A DNA stretch of 64,000 nucleotides, from contig JACTAT010000045.1 in the NCBI GenBank assembly GCA_014526335.1, forward strand, positions 1,424,532 through 1,488,531. The letters are read 5' to 3'. A program made the position numbers and the translations under genes. Under the pieces are notes generated by a model, which was not told the origin of the DNA, ran no database searches, and saw only the letters and a program-made list of their open reading frames with translations. Positions 26,601-40,502 of the stretch are shown here, piece by piece. The stretch is from Chrysaora quinquecirrha (taxonomy: Eukaryota; Cnidaria; Scyphozoa; Semaeostomeae; Pelagiidae). Position 1 is the first letter of the stretch. Each line of letters starts with the position of its first letter.

Positions 26601-29570
26601 AGCATAAGCATTCGCTCTTGCTATAGCCTAATGTACAACATCAAGCATAAGCATTCGCTCTTGCTATAGCCTAATGTACAACATCAAGCATAAGCATTCG
26701 CTCTTGCTATAGCCTAATGTACAACATCAAGCATAAGCATTCGCTCTTGCGATAGCCTAATGTACAACATCAAGCATAAACATTCGCTCTTGCTATAGCC
26801 TAATGTACAACATCAAGCATAAGCATTCGCTCTTGCTATAGCCTAATGTACAACATCAAGCATAAGCATTCGCTCTTGCTATAGCCTAATGTACAACATC
26901 AAGCATAAGCATTCGCTCTTGCTATAGCCTAATGTACAACATCAAGCATAAGAATTCGCTCTTGCTATAGCCTAATGTACAACATCAAGCATAAGCATTC
27001 GCTCTTGCTATAGCCTAATGTACAACATCAAGCATAAGCTTTCGCTCTTGCTATAGCCTAATGTACAACATCAAGCATAAGCATTCGCTCTTGCTATAGC
27101 CTAATGTACAACATCAAGCATAAGCTTTCGCTCTGGCTATAGCCTAATGTACAACATCAAGCATAAGCATTCGCTCTTGCTATAGCCTAATGTACAACAT
27201 CAAGCATAAACATTCGCTCTTGCTATAGCCTAATGTACAACATCAAGCATAAGCATTCGCTCTTGCTATAGCCTAATGTACAACATCAAGCATAAGCATT
27301 CGCTCTTGCTATAGCCTAATGTACAACATCAAGCATAAACATTCGCTCTTGGTATAGCCTAATGTACAACATCAAGCATAAACATTCGCTCTTGCTATAG
27401 CCTAATGTACAACATCAAGCATAAGCATTCGCTCTTGCTATAGCCTAATGTACAACATCAAGCATAAGCATTCGCTCTTGCTATAGCCTAATGTACAACA
27501 TCAAGCATCAAGCTTAAACATTCGCTCTTGCCTATAGCCTAATGTACAACATCAAGCATAAACATTCGCTCTTGCTATAGCCTAATGTACAACAACATCA
27601 AGCATAAGCATTCGCTCTTGCTATAGCCTAATGTACAACATCAAGCATAAGCATTCGCTCTTGCTATAGCCTAATGTACAACATCAAGCATAAGCATTCG
27701 CTCTTGCTATAGCCTAATGTACAACATCAAGCATAAACATTCGCGCTTGGTATAGCCTAATGTACAACATGAAGCATAAGCATTCGCTCTTGCTATAGCC
27801 TAATGTACAACATCAAGCATAAGCATTCGCTCTTGCTATAGCCTAATGTACAACATCAAGCATAAACATTCGCTCTTGGTATAGCCTAATGTACAACATC
27901 AAGCATAAACATTCGCTCTTGCTATAGCCTAATGTACAACATCAAGCATAAGCATTCGCTCTTGCTATAGCCTAATGTACAACATCAAGCATAAGCATTC
28001 GCTCTTGCTATAGCCTAATGTACAACGTCAAGCTTAAACATTCGCTCTTCCTATAGCCTCATGTACAACATCAAGCATAAACATTCGGGCTTGCTATAGC
28101 CTAATGTACAACATCAAGCATAAGCATTCGCTCTTGCTATAGCCTAATGTACAACATCAAGCATAAGCTTTCGCTCTTGCTATAGCCTAAGGTACAACAT
28201 CAAGCATAAGCATTCGCTCTTGCTATAGCCTAATGTACAACATCAAGCATAAACATTCGCGCTTGGTATAGCCTAATGTACAACATGAAGCATAAGCATT
28301 CGCTCTTGCTATAGCCTAATGTACAACATGAAGCATAAGCATTCGCTCTTGCTATAGCCTAATGTACAACATCAAGCATAAGCATTCGCTCTTGCTATAG
28401 CCTAATGTACAACATCAAGCATAAGCATTCGCTCTTGCTATAGCCTAATGTACAACATCAAGCATAAGCATTCGCTCTTGCTATAGCCTAATGTACAACA
28501 TCAAGCATAAGCATTCGCTCTTGCTATAGCCTAATGTACAACATCAAGCATAAGCATTCGCTCTTGCTATAGCCTAATGTACAACATCAAGCATAAGCAT
28601 TCGCTCTTGCTATAGCCTAATGTACAACATCAAGCATAAGCATTCGCTCTTGCGATAGCCTAATGTACAACATCAAGCATAAGCATTCGCTCTTGCTATA
28701 GCCTAATGTACAACATCAAGCATAAACATTCGCTCTTGGTATAGCCTAATGTACAACATCAAGCATAAACATTCGTGCTTGGTATAGCCTAATGTACAAC
28801 ATGAAGCATAAGCATTTGCTCTTGCTATAGCCTAATGTACAACATGAAGCATAAGCATTCGCTCTTGCTATAGCCTAATGTACAACATCAAGCATAAGCA
28901 TTCGCTCTTGCTATAGCCTAATGTACAACATCAAGCATAAGCATTCGCTCTTGCTATAGCCTAATGTACAACATCAAGCATAAGCATTCGCTCTTGCTAT
29001 AGCCTAATGTACAACATCAAGCATAAGCATTCGCTCTTGCTATAGCCTAATGTACAACATCAAGCATAAGCATTCGCTCTTGCTATAGCCTAATGTACAA
29101 CATCAAGCATAAGCATTCGCTCTTGCGATAGCCTAATGTACAACATCAAGCATAAACATTCGCTCTTGCTATAGCCTAATGTACAACATCAAGCATAAAC
29201 ATTCGCTCTTGGTATAGCCTAATGTACAACATCAAGCATAAACATTCGCTCTTGCTATAGCCTAATGTACAACATCAAGCATAAGCATTCGCTCTTGCTA
29301 TAGCCTAATGTACAACATCAAGCATAAGCATTCGCTCTTGCTATAGCCTAATGTACAACATCAAGCATAAGCATTCGCGCTTGCTATAGCCTAATGTACA
29401 ACATCGAGCATAAACATTCGCGCTTGCTATAGCCTAATTTATAACATCAAGCATAAGCATTCGCGATTGCTATAGCCTAATGTACAACATCGAGCATAAT
29501 CATTCGCGCTTGCTATAGCCTAATGTACAACATGAAGCATAAGCACTCGGTCTTGCTATAGCCTAATGTA

Positions 29571-30172
29571 CAACATAAAGCATAAGCATTCGGTCTTGCT
29601 ATAGCCTAATGTACAACATGAAGCATAAGCATTCGCTCTTCCTATAGCCTAATGTATAACATCAAGCATAAGCATTCGCGCTTGCTATAGCCTAATGTAC
29701 AACATCAAGCATAAGCATTCGCGCTTGCTATAGCCTAATAAACAACATGAAGCATAAGCATTCGCTCTTGCTATAGCCCAATGTACAACAAGAAGCATAA
29801 GCATTTGCTCTTCCTATAGCCTAATGTACAACATGAAGCATAAGCATTCTCTCTTGCTAGAGCCTAATGTACAACATAAAGCATAAGCATTCGGTCTTGC
29901 TATAGCCTAATGTACAACATGAAGCATAAGCATTCGCTCTTCCTATAGCCTAATGTATAACATCAAGCATAAGCATTCGCGCTTGCTATAGCCTAATGTA
30001 CAACATCAAGCATAAGCATTCGCGCTTGCTATAGCCTAATAAACAACATGAAGCATAAGCATTCGCTCTTGCTATAGCCCAATGTACAACAAGAAGCATA
30101 AGCATTTGCTCTTCCTATAGCCTAATGTACAACATGAAGCATAAGCATTCTCTCTTGCTATAGCCTAATGTA
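29571..30172. repeat. 7-monomer higher-order repeat, 301 bp, two tandem copies
   Basis: The marker CAACATAAAGC starts at 29,571 and 29,872, exactly 7 x 43 bp apart. The intervening variant monomers (CGGTCTTGC, TATAACATC, AATAAACAAC, CCCAATGTAC, CATTTGCTC, CATTCTCTC) recur in the same order. The same series appears once at about 11,830-12,130 in the left array. Confidence 0.85.
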
Positions 30173-30472
30173 CAACATGAAGCATAAGCATTCGCTCTTG
30201 CTTTAGCCTAATGTACAATATGAAGGATAAGCATTCGCTCTTGCTATAGCCCAATGTACAACAAGAAGCATAACCATTCGCTCTTCCTATAGCCTAATTT
30301 ACAACATCAAGCATAAGCATTCGCGCTTGCTATAGCCTAATGTACAACATCGAGCATAAACATTCGCGCTTGCTATAGCCTAATGTACAACATCAATCAT
30401 AAGCATTTGCTCTTGTTATAGCCTAATGTACAACATGAAGCATAAGCATTCGCACTTGCTATAGCCTAATGT

Positions 30473-31502
30473 ACAACAACAAGCATAAGCATTCGCTCTT
30501 GCTATAGCCTAATGTACAACATCAAGCATAAGCATTCGCTCTTGCTATAGCCTAATGTACAACATCAAGCATAAACATTCGCTCTTGGTATAGCCTAATG
30601 TACAACATCAAGCATAAGCATTCGCTCTTGGTATAGCCTAATGTACAACATCAAGCATAAGCATTCGCTCTTCCTATAGCCTAATGTACAACATCAAGCA
30701 TAAGCATTCGGGCTTGCTATAGCCTAATGTACAGCATGAAGCATAAGCATTCGCTCTTGGTATAGCCTAATGTACAACATGAAGCATAAACATTCGCTCT
30801 TGCTATTGCCTAATGTACAACATCAAGCAAAAGCATTCGCTCTTGCTATAGCCTAATGTACAAATCAAGCATAAGCATTCGCTCTTGCTATAGCCTAATG
30901 TACAACATCAAGCATAAGAATTCGCTCTTGCTATAGCCTAATGTACAACATCAAGCATAAGCATTCGCTCTTGCTATAGCCTAATGTACAACAACAAGCA
31001 TAAGCATTCGCTCTTGCTATAGCCTAATGTACAACATCAAGCATAAGCATTCGCTCTTGCTATAGCCTAATGTACAACATCAAGCATAAACATTCGCTCT
31101 TGGTATAGCCTAATGTACAACATCAAGCATAAGCATTCGCTCTTGGTATAGCCTAATGTACAACATCAAGCATAAGCATTCGCTCTTCCTATAGCCTAAT
31201 GTACAACATCAAGCATAAGCATTCGGGCTTGCTATAGCCTAATGTACAGCATCAAGCATAAGCATTCGCTCTTGGTATAGCCTAATGTACAACATGAAGC
31301 ATAAACATTCGCTCTTGCTATTGCCTAATGTACAACATCAAGCATAAGCATTCGCTCTTGCTATAGCCTAATGTACAAATCAAGCATAAGCATTCGCTCT
31401 TGCTATAGCCTAATGTACAACATCAAGCATAAGAATTCGCTCTTGCTATAGCCTAATGTACAACATCAAGCATAAGCATTCGCTCTTGCTATAGCCTAAT
31501 GT
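30473..31502. repeat. 12-monomer higher-order repeat, 515 bp
   Basis: ACAACAAC recurs at 30,473 and 30,988, and the 1-bp-deleted monomer CAAATCAAGC at 30,861 and 31,376; both pairs are 515 bp apart (12 x 43 minus 1). The next CAAATCAAGC lies 1,117 bp on (26 x 43 minus 1) at 32,493. Confidence 0.75.
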
Positions 31503-34500
31503 ACAACATCAAGCATAAGCATTCGCTCTTGCTATAGCCTAATGTACAACATCAAGCATAAGCATTCGCTCTTGCTATAGCCTAATGTACAACATCAAGC
31601 ATAAGCTTTCGCTCTGGCTATAGCCTAATGTACAACATCAAGCATAAGCATTCGCTCTTGCTATAGCCTAATGTACAACATCAAGCATAAACATTCGCTC
31701 TTGCTATAGCCTAATGTACAACATCAAGCATAAGCATTCGCTCTTGGTATAGCCTAATGTACAACATGAAGCATAAGCATTCGCTCTTGCTATAGCCTAA
31801 TGTACAACATCAAGCATAAGCATTCGCTCTTGCTAAAGCCTAATGTACAGCATCAAGCATAAGCATTCGCTCTTGCTATAGCCTAATGTACAACATCAAG
31901 CATAAGCATTCGCTCTTGCTATAGCCTAATGTACAACATCAAGCATAAGCATTCGCTCTTGCTATAGCCTAATGTACAACATCAAGCATAAGCATTCGCT
32001 CTTGCTATAGCCTAATGTACAACATCAAGCATAAGCATTCGCTCTTGCTATAGCCTAATGTACAACATCAAGCATAAGCATTCGCTCTTGCTATAGCCTA
32101 ATGTACAACATCAAGCATAAGCATTCGCTCTTGCTATAGCCTAATGTACAACATCAAGCATAAGCATTCGCTCTTGCTATAGCCTAATGTACAACATCAA
32201 GCATAAACATTCGCTCTTGCTATAGCCTAATGTACAACATCAAGCATAAGCATTCGCTCTTGGTATAGCCTAATGTACAACATCAAGCATAAGCATTCGC
32301 TCTTCCTATAGCCTAATGTACAACATCAAGCATAAGCATTCGCGCTTGCTATAGCCTAATGTACAGCATCAAGCATAAGCATTCGCTCTTGGTATAGCCT
32401 AATGTACAACATGAAGCATAAACATTCGCTCTTGCTATTGCCTAATGTACAACATCAAGCATAAGCATTCGCTCTTGCTATAGCCTAATGTACAAATCAA
32501 GCATAAGCATTCGCTCTTGCTATAGCCTAATGTACAACATCAAGCATAAGAATTCGCTCTTGCTATAGCCTAATGTACAACATCAAGCATAAGCATTCGC
32601 TCTTGCTATAGCCTAATGTACAACATCAAGCATAAGCTTTCGCTCTTGCTATAGCCTAATGTACAACATCAAGCATAAGCATTCGCTCTTGCTATAGCCT
32701 AATGTACAACATCAAGCATAAGCTTTCGCTCTGGCTATAGCCTAATGTACAACATCAAGCATAAGCATTCGCTCTTGCTATAGCCTAATGTACAACATGA
32801 AGCATAAACATTCGCTCTTGCTATAGCCTAATGTACAACATCAAGCATAAACATTCGCGCTTGGTATAGCCTAATGTACAACATCGAGCATAAACATTCG
32901 CGCTTGCTATAGCCTAATGTACAACATCAAGCATAAGCATTCGCTCTTGCTATAGCCTAATGTACAACATCAAGCATAAGCATTCGCTCTTGCTTTAGCC
33001 TAATGTACAACATCAAGCATAAGCATTCGCTCTTGCGATAGCCTAATATACAACATCAAGCATAAGCATTCGCTCTTGCTATAGCCTAATGTACAACATC
33101 AAGCATAAGCTTTCGCTCTTGCTATAGCCTAATGTACAACATCAAGCATAAGCATTCGCTCTTGCTATAGCCTAATGTACAACATCAAGCATAAACATTC
33201 GCGCTTGGTATAGCCTAATGTACAACATGAAGCATAAGCATTCGCTCTTGCTATAGCCTAATGTACAACATGAAGCATAAGCATTCGCTCTTGCTATAGC
33301 CTAATGTACAACATCAAGCATAAGCATTCGCTCTTGCTATAGCCTAATGTACAGCATCAAGCATAAGCATTCGCTCTTGCTATAGCCTAATGTACAACAT
33401 CAAGCATAAGCAATCGCTCTTGCTATAGCCTAATGTACAACATCAAGCATAAGCATTCGCTCTTGCTATAGCCTAATGTACAACATCAAGCATAAGCATT
33501 CGCTCTTGCTATAGCCTAATGTACAACATCAAGCATAAGCATTCGCTCTTGCTATAGCCTAATGTACAACATCAAGCATAAGCATTCGCTCTTGCTATAG
33601 CCTAATGTACAACATCAAGCATAAGCATTCGCTCTTGCTATAGCCTAATGTACAACATCAAGCATAAACATTCGCTCTTGGTATAGCCTAATGTACAACA
33701 TCAAGCATAAGCATTCGCTCTTGCGATAGCCTAATGTACAACATCAAGCATAAGCATTCGCTCTTGCTATAGCCTAATGTACAACATCAAGCATAAGCAT
33801 TCGCTCTTGCTATAGCCTAATGTACAACATCAAGCATAAACATTCGCTCTTGGTATAGCCTAATGTACAACATCAAGCATAAGCATTCGCTCTTGGTATA
33901 GCCTAATGTACAACATCAAGCATAAGCATTCGCTCTTCCTATAGCCTAATGTACAACATCAAGCATAAGCATTCGGGCTTGCTATAGCCTAATGTACAGC
34001 ATCAAGCATAAGCATTCGCTCTTGGTATAGCCTAATGTACAACATGAAGCATAAACATTCGCTCTTGCTATAGCCTAATGTACAACATCAAGCATAAGCA
34101 TTCGCTCTTGCTATAGCCTAATGTACAACATCAAGCATAAGCATTCGCTCTTGCTATAGCCTAATGTACAACATCAAGCATAAGAATTCGCTCTTGCTAT
34201 AGCCTAATGTACAACATCAAGCATAAGCATTCGCTCTTGCTATAGCCTAATGTACAACATCAAGCATAAGCATTCGCTCTTGCTATAGCCTAATGTACAA
34301 CATCAAGCATAAGCATTCGCTCTTGCTATAGCCTAATGTACAACATCAAGCATAAGCTTTCGCTCTGGCTATAGCCTAATGTACAACATCAAGCATAAGC
34401 ATTCGCTCTTGCTATAGCCTAATGTACAACATGAAGCATAAACATTCGCTCTTGCTATAGCCTAATGTACAACATCAAGCATAAACATTCGCTTGGTATA

Positions 34501-35299
34501 GCCTAATGTACAACATCAAATTCGCGCTACAACAACATCGAGCATAAACATTTGCGCTTGCTATAGCCTAATGTACAACATCAAGCATAAGCATTCGCTC
34601 TTGCTATAGCCTAATGTACAACATGACGCATAAGCATTCGCTCTTCCTATAGCCTAATGTACAACATCAAGCATAAGCATATAGCCTAATTACAACATCA
34701 AGCATAAGCATTCGCTCTTGCTATAGCCTAATGTACAACATCAAGCATAAGCATTCGCTCTTGCTATAGCCTAATGTACAACATCAAGCATAAGCTTTCG
34801 CTCTTGCTATAGCCTAATGTACAACATCAAGCATAAGCATTCGCTCTAGCTATAGCCTAATGTACAACATCAAGCATAAACATTCGCGCTTGGTATAGAC
34901 TAATGTACAACATGAAGCATAAGCATTCGCTCTTGCTATAGCCTAATGTACAACATGAAGCATAAGCATTCGCTCTTGCTATAGCCTAATGTAAAACATC
35001 AAGCATAAGCATTCGCTCTTGCTATAGCCTAATGTACAGCATAAAGCATAAGCATTCGCTCTTGCTATAGCCTAATGTACAACATCAAGCATAAGCATTC
35101 GCTCTTGCTATAGCCTAATGTACAACATCAAGCATAAGCATTCGCTCTTGCTATAGCCTAATGTACAACATCAAGCATAAGCATTCGCTCTTGCTATAGC
35201 CTAATGTACAACATCAAGCATAAGCATTCGCTCTTGCTATAGCCTAATGTACAACATCAAGCATAAGCATTCGCTCTTGCGATAGCCTAATGTACAACA

Positions 35300-37875
35300 T
35301 CAAGCATAAGCATTCGCTCTTGCTATAGCCTAATGTACAACATCAAGCATAAACATTCGCTCTTGGTATAGCCTAATGTACAACATCAAGCATAAACATT
35401 CGCGCTTGGTATAGCCTAATGTACAACATGAAGCATAAGCATTCGCTCTTGCTATAGCCTAATGTACAACATGAAGCATAAGCATTCGCACTTGCTATAG
35501 CCTAATGTACAACAACAAGCATAAGCATTCGCTCTTGCTATAGCCTAATGTACAACATCAAGCATAAGCATTCGCTCTTGCTATAGCCTAATGTACAACA
35601 TCAAGCATAAACATTCGCTCTTGGTATAGCCTAATGTACAACATCAAGCATAAGCATTCGCTCTTGCTATAGCCTAATGTACAACATCAAGCATAAGCAT
35701 TCGCTCTTCCTATAGCCTAATGTACAACATCAAGCATAAGCATTCGCTCTTGCTATAGCCTAATGTACAGCATCAAGCATAAGCATTCGCTCTTGGTATA
35801 GCCTAATGTACAACATGAAGCATAAACATTCGCTCTTGCTATTGCCTAAAGTACAACATCAAGCATAAGCATTCGCTCTTGCTATAGCCTAATGTACAAA
35901 TCAAGCATAAGCATTCGCTCTTGCTATAGCCTAATGTACAACATCAAGCATAAGAATTCGCTCTTGCTATAGCCTAATGTACAACATCAAGCATAAGCAT
36001 TCGCTCTTGCTATAGCGTAATGTACAACATCAAGCATAAGCATTCGCTCTTGCTATAGCCTAATGTACAAATCAAGCATAAGCATTCGCTCTTGCTATAG
36101 CCTAATGTACAACATGAAGCATAAGAATTCGCTCTTGCTATAGCCTAATGTTCAACATCAAGCATAAACATTCGGGCTTGCTATAGCCTAATGTACAACA
36201 TCAAGCATAAGCATTCGCTCTTGCTATAGCCTAATGTACAACATCAAGCATAAGCTTTCGCTCTTGCTATAGCCTAAGATACAACATCAAGCATAAGCAT
36301 TCGCTCTTGCTATAGCCTAATGTACAACATGAAGCATAAACATTCGCGCTTGGTATAGCCTAATGTACAACATGAAGCATAAGCATTCGCTCTTGCTATA
36401 GCCTAATGTACAACATGAAGCATAAGCATTCGCTCTTGCTATAGCCTAATGTACAACATCAAGCATAAGCATTCGCTCTTGCTATAGCCTAATGTACAGC
36501 ATCAAGCATAAGCATTCGCTCTTGCTATAGCCTAATGTACAACATAAAGCATAAGCATTCGCTCTTGCTATAGCCTAATGTACAACATCAAGCATAAGCA
36601 TTCGCTCTTGCTATAGCCTAATGTACAACATCAAGCATAAACATTCGCTCTTGGTATAGCCTAATGTACAACATCAAGCATAAACATTCGCGCTTGGTAT
36701 AGCCTAATGTACAACATGAAGCATAAGCATTCGCTCTTGCTATAGCCTAATGTACAACATGAAGCATAAGCATTCGCACTTGCTATAGCCTAATGTACAA
36801 CAACAAGCATAAGCATTCGCTCTTGCTATAGCCTAATGTACAACATCAAGCATAAGCATTCGCTCTTGCTATAGCCTAATGTACAACATCAAGCATAAAC
36901 ATTCGCTCTTGGTATAGCCTAATGTACAACATCAAGCATAAGCATTCGCTCTTGCTATAGCCTAATGTACAACATCAAGCATAAGCATTCGCTCTTCCTA
37001 TAGCCTAATGTACAACATCAAGCAAAAGCATTCGGGCTTGCTATAGCCTAATGTACAGCATCAAGCATAAGCATTCGCTCTTGGTATAGCCTAATGTACA
37101 ACATGAAGCATAAACATTCGCTCTTGCTATTGCCTAATGTACAACATCAAGCATAAGCATTCGCTCTTGCTATAGCCTAATGTACAAATCAAGCATAAGC
37201 ATTCGCTCTTGCTATAGCCTAATGTACAACATCAAGCATAAGAATTCGCTCTTGCTATAGCCTAATGTACAACATCAAGCATAAGCATTCGCTCTTGCTA
37301 TAGCGTAATGTACAACATCAAGCATAAGCATTCGCTCTTGCTATAGCCTAATGTACAAATCAAGCATAAGCATTCGCTCTTGCTATAGCCTAATGTACAA
37401 CATCAAGCATAAGAATTCGCTCTTGCTATAGCCTAATGTACAACATCAAGCAAAAACATTCGGGCTTGCTATAGCCTAATGTACAACATCAAGCAAAAGC
37501 ATTCGCTCTTGCTATAGCCTAATGTACAACATCAAGCATAAGCTATCGCTCTTGCTATAGCCTAAGATACAACATCAAGCATAAGCATTCGCTCTTGCTA
37601 TAGCCTAATGTACAACATCAAGCATAAACATTCGCGCTTGGTATAGCCTAATGTACAACATGAAGCATAAGCATTCGCTCTTGCTATAGCCTAATGTACA
37701 ACATGAAGCATAAGCATTCGCTCTTGCTATAGCCTAATGTACAACATCAAGCATAAGCATTCGCTCTTGCTATAGCCTAATGTACAGCATCAAGCATAAG
37801 CATTCGCTCTTGCTATAGCCTAATGTACAACATAAAGCATAAGCATTCGCTCTTGCTATAGCCTAATGTACAACA
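35300..37875. repeat. 30-monomer higher-order repeat, 1,288 bp, two tandem copies
   Basis: Rare variants recur exactly 1,288 bp apart: AACAACAAGC at 35,511 and 36,799; CAAAT deletion monomers at 35,897/37,185 and 36,068/37,356; TATAGCG at 36,011/37,299; CATAAAGC at 36,543/37,831. 1,288 equals 30 x 43 minus the two 1-bp deletions. Outer limits are approximate. A partial third copy may continue to about 38,250. Confidence 0.85.
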
Positions 37876-39067
37876 TCAAGCATAAGCATTCGCTCTTGCT
37901 ATAGCCTAATGTACAACATCAAGCATAAGCATTCGCTCTTTCTATAGCCTAATGTACAACATCAAGCATAAGCATTCGCTCTTGCTATAGCCTAATGTAC
38001 AACATCAAGCATAAGCATTCGCTCTTGCGATAGCCTAATGTACAACATCAAGCATAAGCATTCGCTCTTGCTATAGCCTAATGTACAACATCAAGCATAA
38101 ACATTCGCTCTTGGTATAGCCTAATGTACAACATCAAGCATAAACATTCGCGCTTGGTATAGCCTAATGTACAACATGAAGCATAAGCATTCGCTCTTGC
38201 TATAGCCTAATGTACAACATGAAGCATAAGCATTCGCTCTTGCTATAACCTAATGTACAACATCAAGCATAAGCATTCGCTCTTGCTATAGCCTAATGTA
38301 CAACATCAAGCATAAGCATTCGCTCTTGCTATAGCCTAATGTACAACATCAAGCATAAGCATTTGCTCTTGCTATAGCCTAATGTACAACATCAAGCATA
38401 AGCATTCGCTCTTGCTATAGCCTAATGTACAACATCAAGCATAAGCATTCGCTCTTGCTATAGCCTAATGTACAACATCAAGCATAAGCATTCGCTCTTG
38501 CTATAGCCTAATGTACAACATCAAGCATAAGCATTCGCTCTTGCGATAGCCTAATGTACAACATCAAGCATAAACATTCGCTCTTGCTATAGCCTAATGT
38601 ACAACATCAAGCATAAGCATTCGCTCTTGCTATAGCCTAATGTACAACATCAAGCATAAGCATTCGCTCTTGCTATAGCCTAATGTACAACATCAAGCAT
38701 AAACATTCGCTCTTGGTATAGCCTAATGTACAACATCAAGCATAAACATTCGCTCTTGCTATAGCCTAATGTACAACATCAAGCATAAGCATTCGCTCTT
38801 GCTATAGCCTAATGTACAACATCAAGCATAAGCATTCGCTCTTGCTATAGCCTAATGTACAACGTCAAGCTTAAACATTCGCTCTTGGTATAGCCTCATG
38901 TACAACATCAAGCATAAACATTCGGGCTTGCTATAGCCTAATGTACAACATCAAGCATAAACATTCGCTCTTGGTATAGCCTAATGTACAACATCAAGCA
39001 TAAACATTCGCTCTTGCTATAGCCTAATGTACAACATCAAACATAAGCATTCACACTTGCTATCGCA

Positions 39068-39650
39068 GAATTAACAAAAAAAAGTATAATTACCCGAGCC
39101 TCTGGCAATTTTACAATATCTAGCCTAGTTACACTCTCCCTGACTCCCTTTAGCCTTAATCTATAACACTCTCTTAGTGTACAAGCATTCGTGTTACTCG
39201 AACCTTAATGTATAACACTAAGCATAATTACCTTACTCTTCTAGCATTCCATACCATATCTAGCCCACTCCGTATAGCTTTAATGTATAACACTAATTAA
39301 TAGTTGCCCGACACTTGTAGCTAGTGTTACCATATCTAACCTAGTAACCCACTCACTTTATCCATAATGTATAACACTAAGCATAATTACCCAACCCTTC
39401 TAGCAATGGTTACCATATCTAGCCTTGTTACCCACTCCATTTAGCCATAATGTATAACACTTAGCATAATTACACTACCCCTTACCTACACGATCCTTCT
39501 TGCCATTCCTTTCAGATCAACCATAGTAACACCACTCGCATATGCCTTAGGTATAACATGAAGCATAAACATTGCATCCAGGAAACTCTGCCAGCATGAA
39601 GTATAACCTCACCTGTTAGTACCCGCCCCTGCTAGCCTATTACATAGTAT
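39068..39650. repeat. Degenerate satellite border with repeats of about 75-84 bp
   Basis: The phrase AATGTATAACAC recurs at 39,207, 39,282, 39,366 and 39,449 (spacing 75, 84, 83), each usually followed by a diverged AGCATAATTACC and CATATCTAGCC. The words resemble the 43-bp satellite (AATGTACAACAT, AGCATAAGCATT, TATAGCC) and the spacing is close to two monomers. It is probably an old dimeric form at the array edge. Confidence 0.6.
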
Positions 39651-40201
39651 GAAGGAGAATTACTGTATGATGGTAAAAATTGAAAACTTTCCGGGACCGC
39701 CCGTTGAAGATCTTTACTCCCAAACTAAACTGGACATTAGTGTGTAAGAATTATGCAAACGATTTTAATATTGAATCTTGTGAAAAACATTGCAGGGTAG
39801 ACCTTTTTGTTTGATAATACCCTTTAAAATGAACAAGGAAGCATCAAAATGAAAAAAGGAATGCGGTCCCGGTAAGCTTGCGATAAGAAAATTTTTAGTG
39901 TAAGTGTCTCTGCCGACTTAATGGGACCTTCAAAAGATTCGTTTTTTTAGCATATTTTAGTTGGAAATACAGCAGCCTTCTATAGAAAAATTATCGGGAC
40001 TGTGGGTAAGTCCCGCTAAGTAAAAATGTCCCGCTAAGTTGGTGTGTATCACTAGTACCGTCCCGCCAAACTATCGGATATAAGAACTTATATAGGAAAA
40101 CTCGAATAGAAAAATTTACATATATTGTATACATGTGTATATTATACAGAACGTAAGAAAACATGGGTGGGTTGTATGCATTTGTGCCTGCCCCTAGATC
40201 T
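39651..40201. other. AT-rich spacer, no gene seen
   Basis: No gene recognised. TCCCGCTAAGT occurs twice near 40,011-40,040, and related GGTCCCGG words lie near 39,870. Confidence 0.4.
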
Positions 40202-40467
40202 CAATGGACAGAGAACAATAATTTGTTCATCATCTCTAATGAACACATATGCCCCTAGTGTCCAGTTGGGGGAATGAGATCGTGTAGTTCATTTTGCAAG
40301 GCTCTTGTAATATTCAACTCTAAAGGCCATAGTTCACTCATAATGTCCTTAGAGGACATTTTGTACAATGAAAGCAGCAGACCCTTCAGAATGAACTACG
40401 TGGTCTTTCTGGGTGTCCTGTATTCCCAGAGTTCCCTCCTTGGCTCTTGGTGTATGCAGATACTCAC
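40202..40467. repeat. 266-bp direct repeat, left copy
   Basis: Matches 45,127-45,392 over exactly 266 bp with about six substitutions and no indel. On the minus strand it covers the sequence upstream of the helicase gene and its first 15 codons, then breaks off. It contains a 34-codon ATG-to-TAG frame on the minus strand. It may be a terminal direct repeat of a mobile element or a truncated duplicate of the helicase promoter. Confidence 0.85.
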
Positions 40468-40502
40468 ATGGGGACTTGGCAGCTCTGATATTTACAAGCT
40501 AT

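Larger units (their letters stand above)
23669..39067. repeat. 43-bp satellite, right array
   Basis: About 358 head-to-tail monomers of the same 43-bp unit, more uniform than the left array, especially at 24,400-26,500. Recurrent variants (AAGCTTTCGCTCTGGC, TAAGAATTCGC, ACAAATCAAG, CGGGCTTGC, CCTAAGATAC) mark higher-order units. Small disruptions occur near 26,540-26,580, 27,500 and 34,490-34,550. The array fades at 39,030-39,067. Confidence 0.97.

Noticed and set aside
9941..39067. Resemblance of the 43-bp arrays to a CRISPR array
   Set aside because: Units are contiguous with no unique spacers, no cas genes are near, and the surroundings are eukaryotic.
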